From: Zoogloeaceae bacterium
GTDB lineage: Bacteria; Pseudomonadota; Gammaproteobacteria; Burkholderiales; Rhodocyclaceae
Direction of reading: 5' to 3'
DNA: 64,000 bases
NCBI GenBank assembly: GCA_024235595.1
Contig: JACKMC010000014.1
Coordinates: forward strand, 38,806-102,805
A program made the position numbers and the translations under genes. Below the pieces are notes generated by a model, which had not been told where the DNA came from, searched no databases, and saw nothing but the letters and a program-made list of their open reading frames with translations. This document shows, piece after piece, positions 63,401 to 64,000 of the stretch; within the stretch, counting starts at the first letter, position 1, and the number at the start of each line of letters is the position of its first letter.

Positions 63401-64000
63401 CTGCCCCGGTGCCACCGGGCAAGGCACTCTCATGTACGGTCGCGAGATCATCACGTGCCGAGACGACGGTCACATCGACTCTTGCCGTACTCGACTGTCC
63501 ATCGTCATCGGTTATCGTGTAGCTGAAATTTGCCAGTCCGGTGGAGTCCGGCGTGTAAGTCCAGGTTCCATTGCCATTGTCGACGAGGGTTCCACTCGAG
63601 GGCGTGGTCAAGCCGGAAATCGTGGCATGGTCATTGAGCGTGTCGTTCGACAACAATTGACCGGCCGTGATGATGATTGGCGTTCCCAAGGTCGTGACAA
63701 AGGCATCGTTCGCCGCCACCGGCTGTCCATCGTCCACCGGCGCGACGTTGATCGTCGCGGTGGCGGTCGAGATGTCGCCATCCACATCGGTGATGGTGTA
63801 GGTAAAACTGTCCGAACCGTTGTAGTTGGCGTTCGGCGTGTAGCTGAAGCTGCCGTCGGTGCCCACCGTGACCGTGCCGTTAGCCGGACCCGAAGCCAGC
63901 GCCCAGACGTTACCACCATCACCCGACGGAGTATCGTTGGTCGCAAGGGAGCCGGTAAGCCGCGTGTCTTCCACCGCGGACAGCGTGTCGTTCACCGCGA
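60456..64000 (-). CDS. Giant RTX adhesin (LapA-like), C-terminal 1181 residues; N-terminus beyond window
   Basis: Surface adhesin secreted by a type I system. The visible part, read inward from the window edge, has cadherin/VCBS-like repeats (NDTLSAVEDTRLTG; SDSFTYTITDVDGD; YTPDSTGLANFSYTITDDDG), a von Willebrand A domain with MIDAS motif DVSGSMT and the later FISDGVPSVGN, a further Ig-like region ending GYTLTDVDGDSSSATL, a block of RTX nonapeptides of the type GGxGxDxLx (about ten units, e.g. GGDGNDTLV), and a terminal secretion-signal domain (SDVFKWALAD; HVTDFDVSPGGDQLDLRDLL). This order is that of LapA-type adhesins retained by LapG/LapD control, both encoded next door. Confidence 0.93.
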   Translation of the reverse strand, partial: AVNDTLSAVEDTRLTGSLATNDTPSGDGGNVWALASGPANGTVTVGTDGSFSYTPNANYNGSDSFTYTITDVDGDISTATATINVAPVDDGQPVAANDAFVTTLGTPIIITAGQLLSNDTLNDHATISGLTTPSSGTLVDNGNGTWTYTPDSTGLANFSYTITDDDGQSSTARVDVTVVSARDDLATVHESALPGGTGAGTRTASGNLLANDGGGTSISSINSITDGSANDTDSRSGYIGVTTSLGKLIVDVAGSGAGDYTYTLNAAADNSAASDDLGVTEVFNYTSNLTSAALRVNVVDDAPLSNDRAVNVIETAVPDYNLVLVLDVSGSMTAASAGGEVREINDDGSVTISTRLDLAKQAMIELVEAYFNQGQNVTVKLIEFSSSATILNGNVAFSDKDAVIAAINSMSGSGGTNYEAALNSTQTALGTVDPSVENLVYFISDGVPSVGNITDPVGASGYDSFLASNNVKSYGVGIGTGIADTTFLDAIHNVDADLSGAEDPAIIVPDLNQLADTLLSTVPVAVGGNLVGAGNVGSMLGADGGNVQTIQIQLDSNGDGTPDQNVTFSYDGATGQISHDASFLAAIPAGDLLTLDVGEGFNFGTLTFNFSTGDYTYYTGGLASQGDSFDVVFVARDGDGDTTAPTRVSFNVVDGKPVANDDTDTLFANHTTFQGNVISGLGTDGGLALGTDLLEFAPQGSGVDQTPDGAQVSAITFLGQNYDLTVDSSGSGAGYTYAISGGQLTWTHDSDGSSLVFNSQGYYEYRPADADLPSSLSGAQVTATFTGANQSGTSLTVGGITLTGVARDSTTDDAGVRRTSSGGAAVSSGDSSQRIDSLETLVLTFSRTLYPYGVNNIVIDPTNSNTYSNLAYSTSGTVYALTYSVYHIDGSLLGQFYSYSEAPVSLPAEYSNVGRIEITASSGAYSAISSVSYEPVLLDSAATPIAPVEIGYTLTDVDGDSSSATLTLQTIDNTIVGSDSADTLTGTAGNDRLVGLDGNDILNGGTGNDILEGGDGNDTLVGGAGHDHLVGGAGSDLLDGGDGNDILSGGAGEDQLTGGLGSDVFKWALADRSTSGSPAMDHVTDFDVSPGGDQLDLRDLLQGEIQGTDSGNLLNYLHFESTAAGTVVHVSSNGGFNGGYTPGREDVSITLDGVDLFSGGLSSDQQVIQDLLSKGKLITD

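Noticed and set aside
60456..64000. Repetitive adhesin coding region considered as a CRISPR-like or mobile repeat array
   Set aside because: The repeats are in-frame RTX nonapeptides and Ig/cadherin-like domains of one open reading frame, with no spacer structure.

Overview
The window is one contiguous piece of a high-GC betaproteobacterial chromosome. Gene content and order point to the Rhodocyclales (Azoarcus/Thauera/Zoogloea-like): dusB-fis-purH, the divergent argH / algZ-algR unit beside hemC-hemD-hemX-hemY, and hemA-prfA-prmC-grxD. This assignment is inference from gene order and protein character, not from a marker-gene comparison. No prophage, transposase, integrase, CRISPR array or rRNA gene is visible; one tRNA (Phe) is present.

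Layout. 1-9.7 kb: the N-terminal part of an aldehyde dehydrogenase gene (minus strand, cut by the window edge) behind a good sigma-54 promoter match, then pepP-ubiH, dusB-fis, purH-purD, a YegP-like gene and hemF. 9.7-14.1 kb: hemC-hemD-hemX-hemY on the minus strand. 14.1-20.9 kb: a periplasmic thioredoxin-fold protein, a very GC-rich ppc, the LytTR-type two-component pair algZ/algR, and argH. 20.9-23.1 kb: a Ser/Thr kinase with a cyclic-nucleotide-binding domain, overlapping a fructosamine-kinase-like gene. 23.1-26.0 kb: a four-gene minus-strand unit (Tat-like exported protein with a Ser-rich tail, PqqD-like protein, HprK-related kinase, nucleotidyltransferase), the least understood system here. 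26.2-30.3 kb: a decayed tandem copy of grxD, then grxD-prmC-prfA-hemA. 30.4-35.1 kb: tRNA-Phe, a TctDE-like two-component system, and groES-groEL with a perfect CIRCE operator.

35.8-47.5 kb forms one functional unit for pyruvate: CstA-family pyruvate uptake, pyruvate formate-lyase and its activase, a MaoC-phosphotransacetylase fusion, acetate kinase, a formate channel, a small unknown protein, and a BtsS/BtsR-like sensor pair. Upstream of cstA a 10-bp direct repeat with an 11-bp spacer has the geometry of a LytTR operator, suggesting that the pair switches on its own operon.

47.5-55.3 kb holds ordinary single genes: a CC/Se-motif small protein, a LysE exporter, a LysR regulator divergent from an MFS transporter, a Nudix hydrolase, trhP and fumC. 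55.4-64 kb is a Lap-type biofilm adhesion locus: a TolC-family outer-membrane protein with an extra C-terminal domain, the periplasmic protease LapG, the c-di-GMP receptor LapD, a small conserved protein, and the C-terminal part of a giant RTX adhesin that continues past the window end. LapD is expected to hold LapG inactive at high c-di-GMP, so that the adhesin stays on the cell surface.
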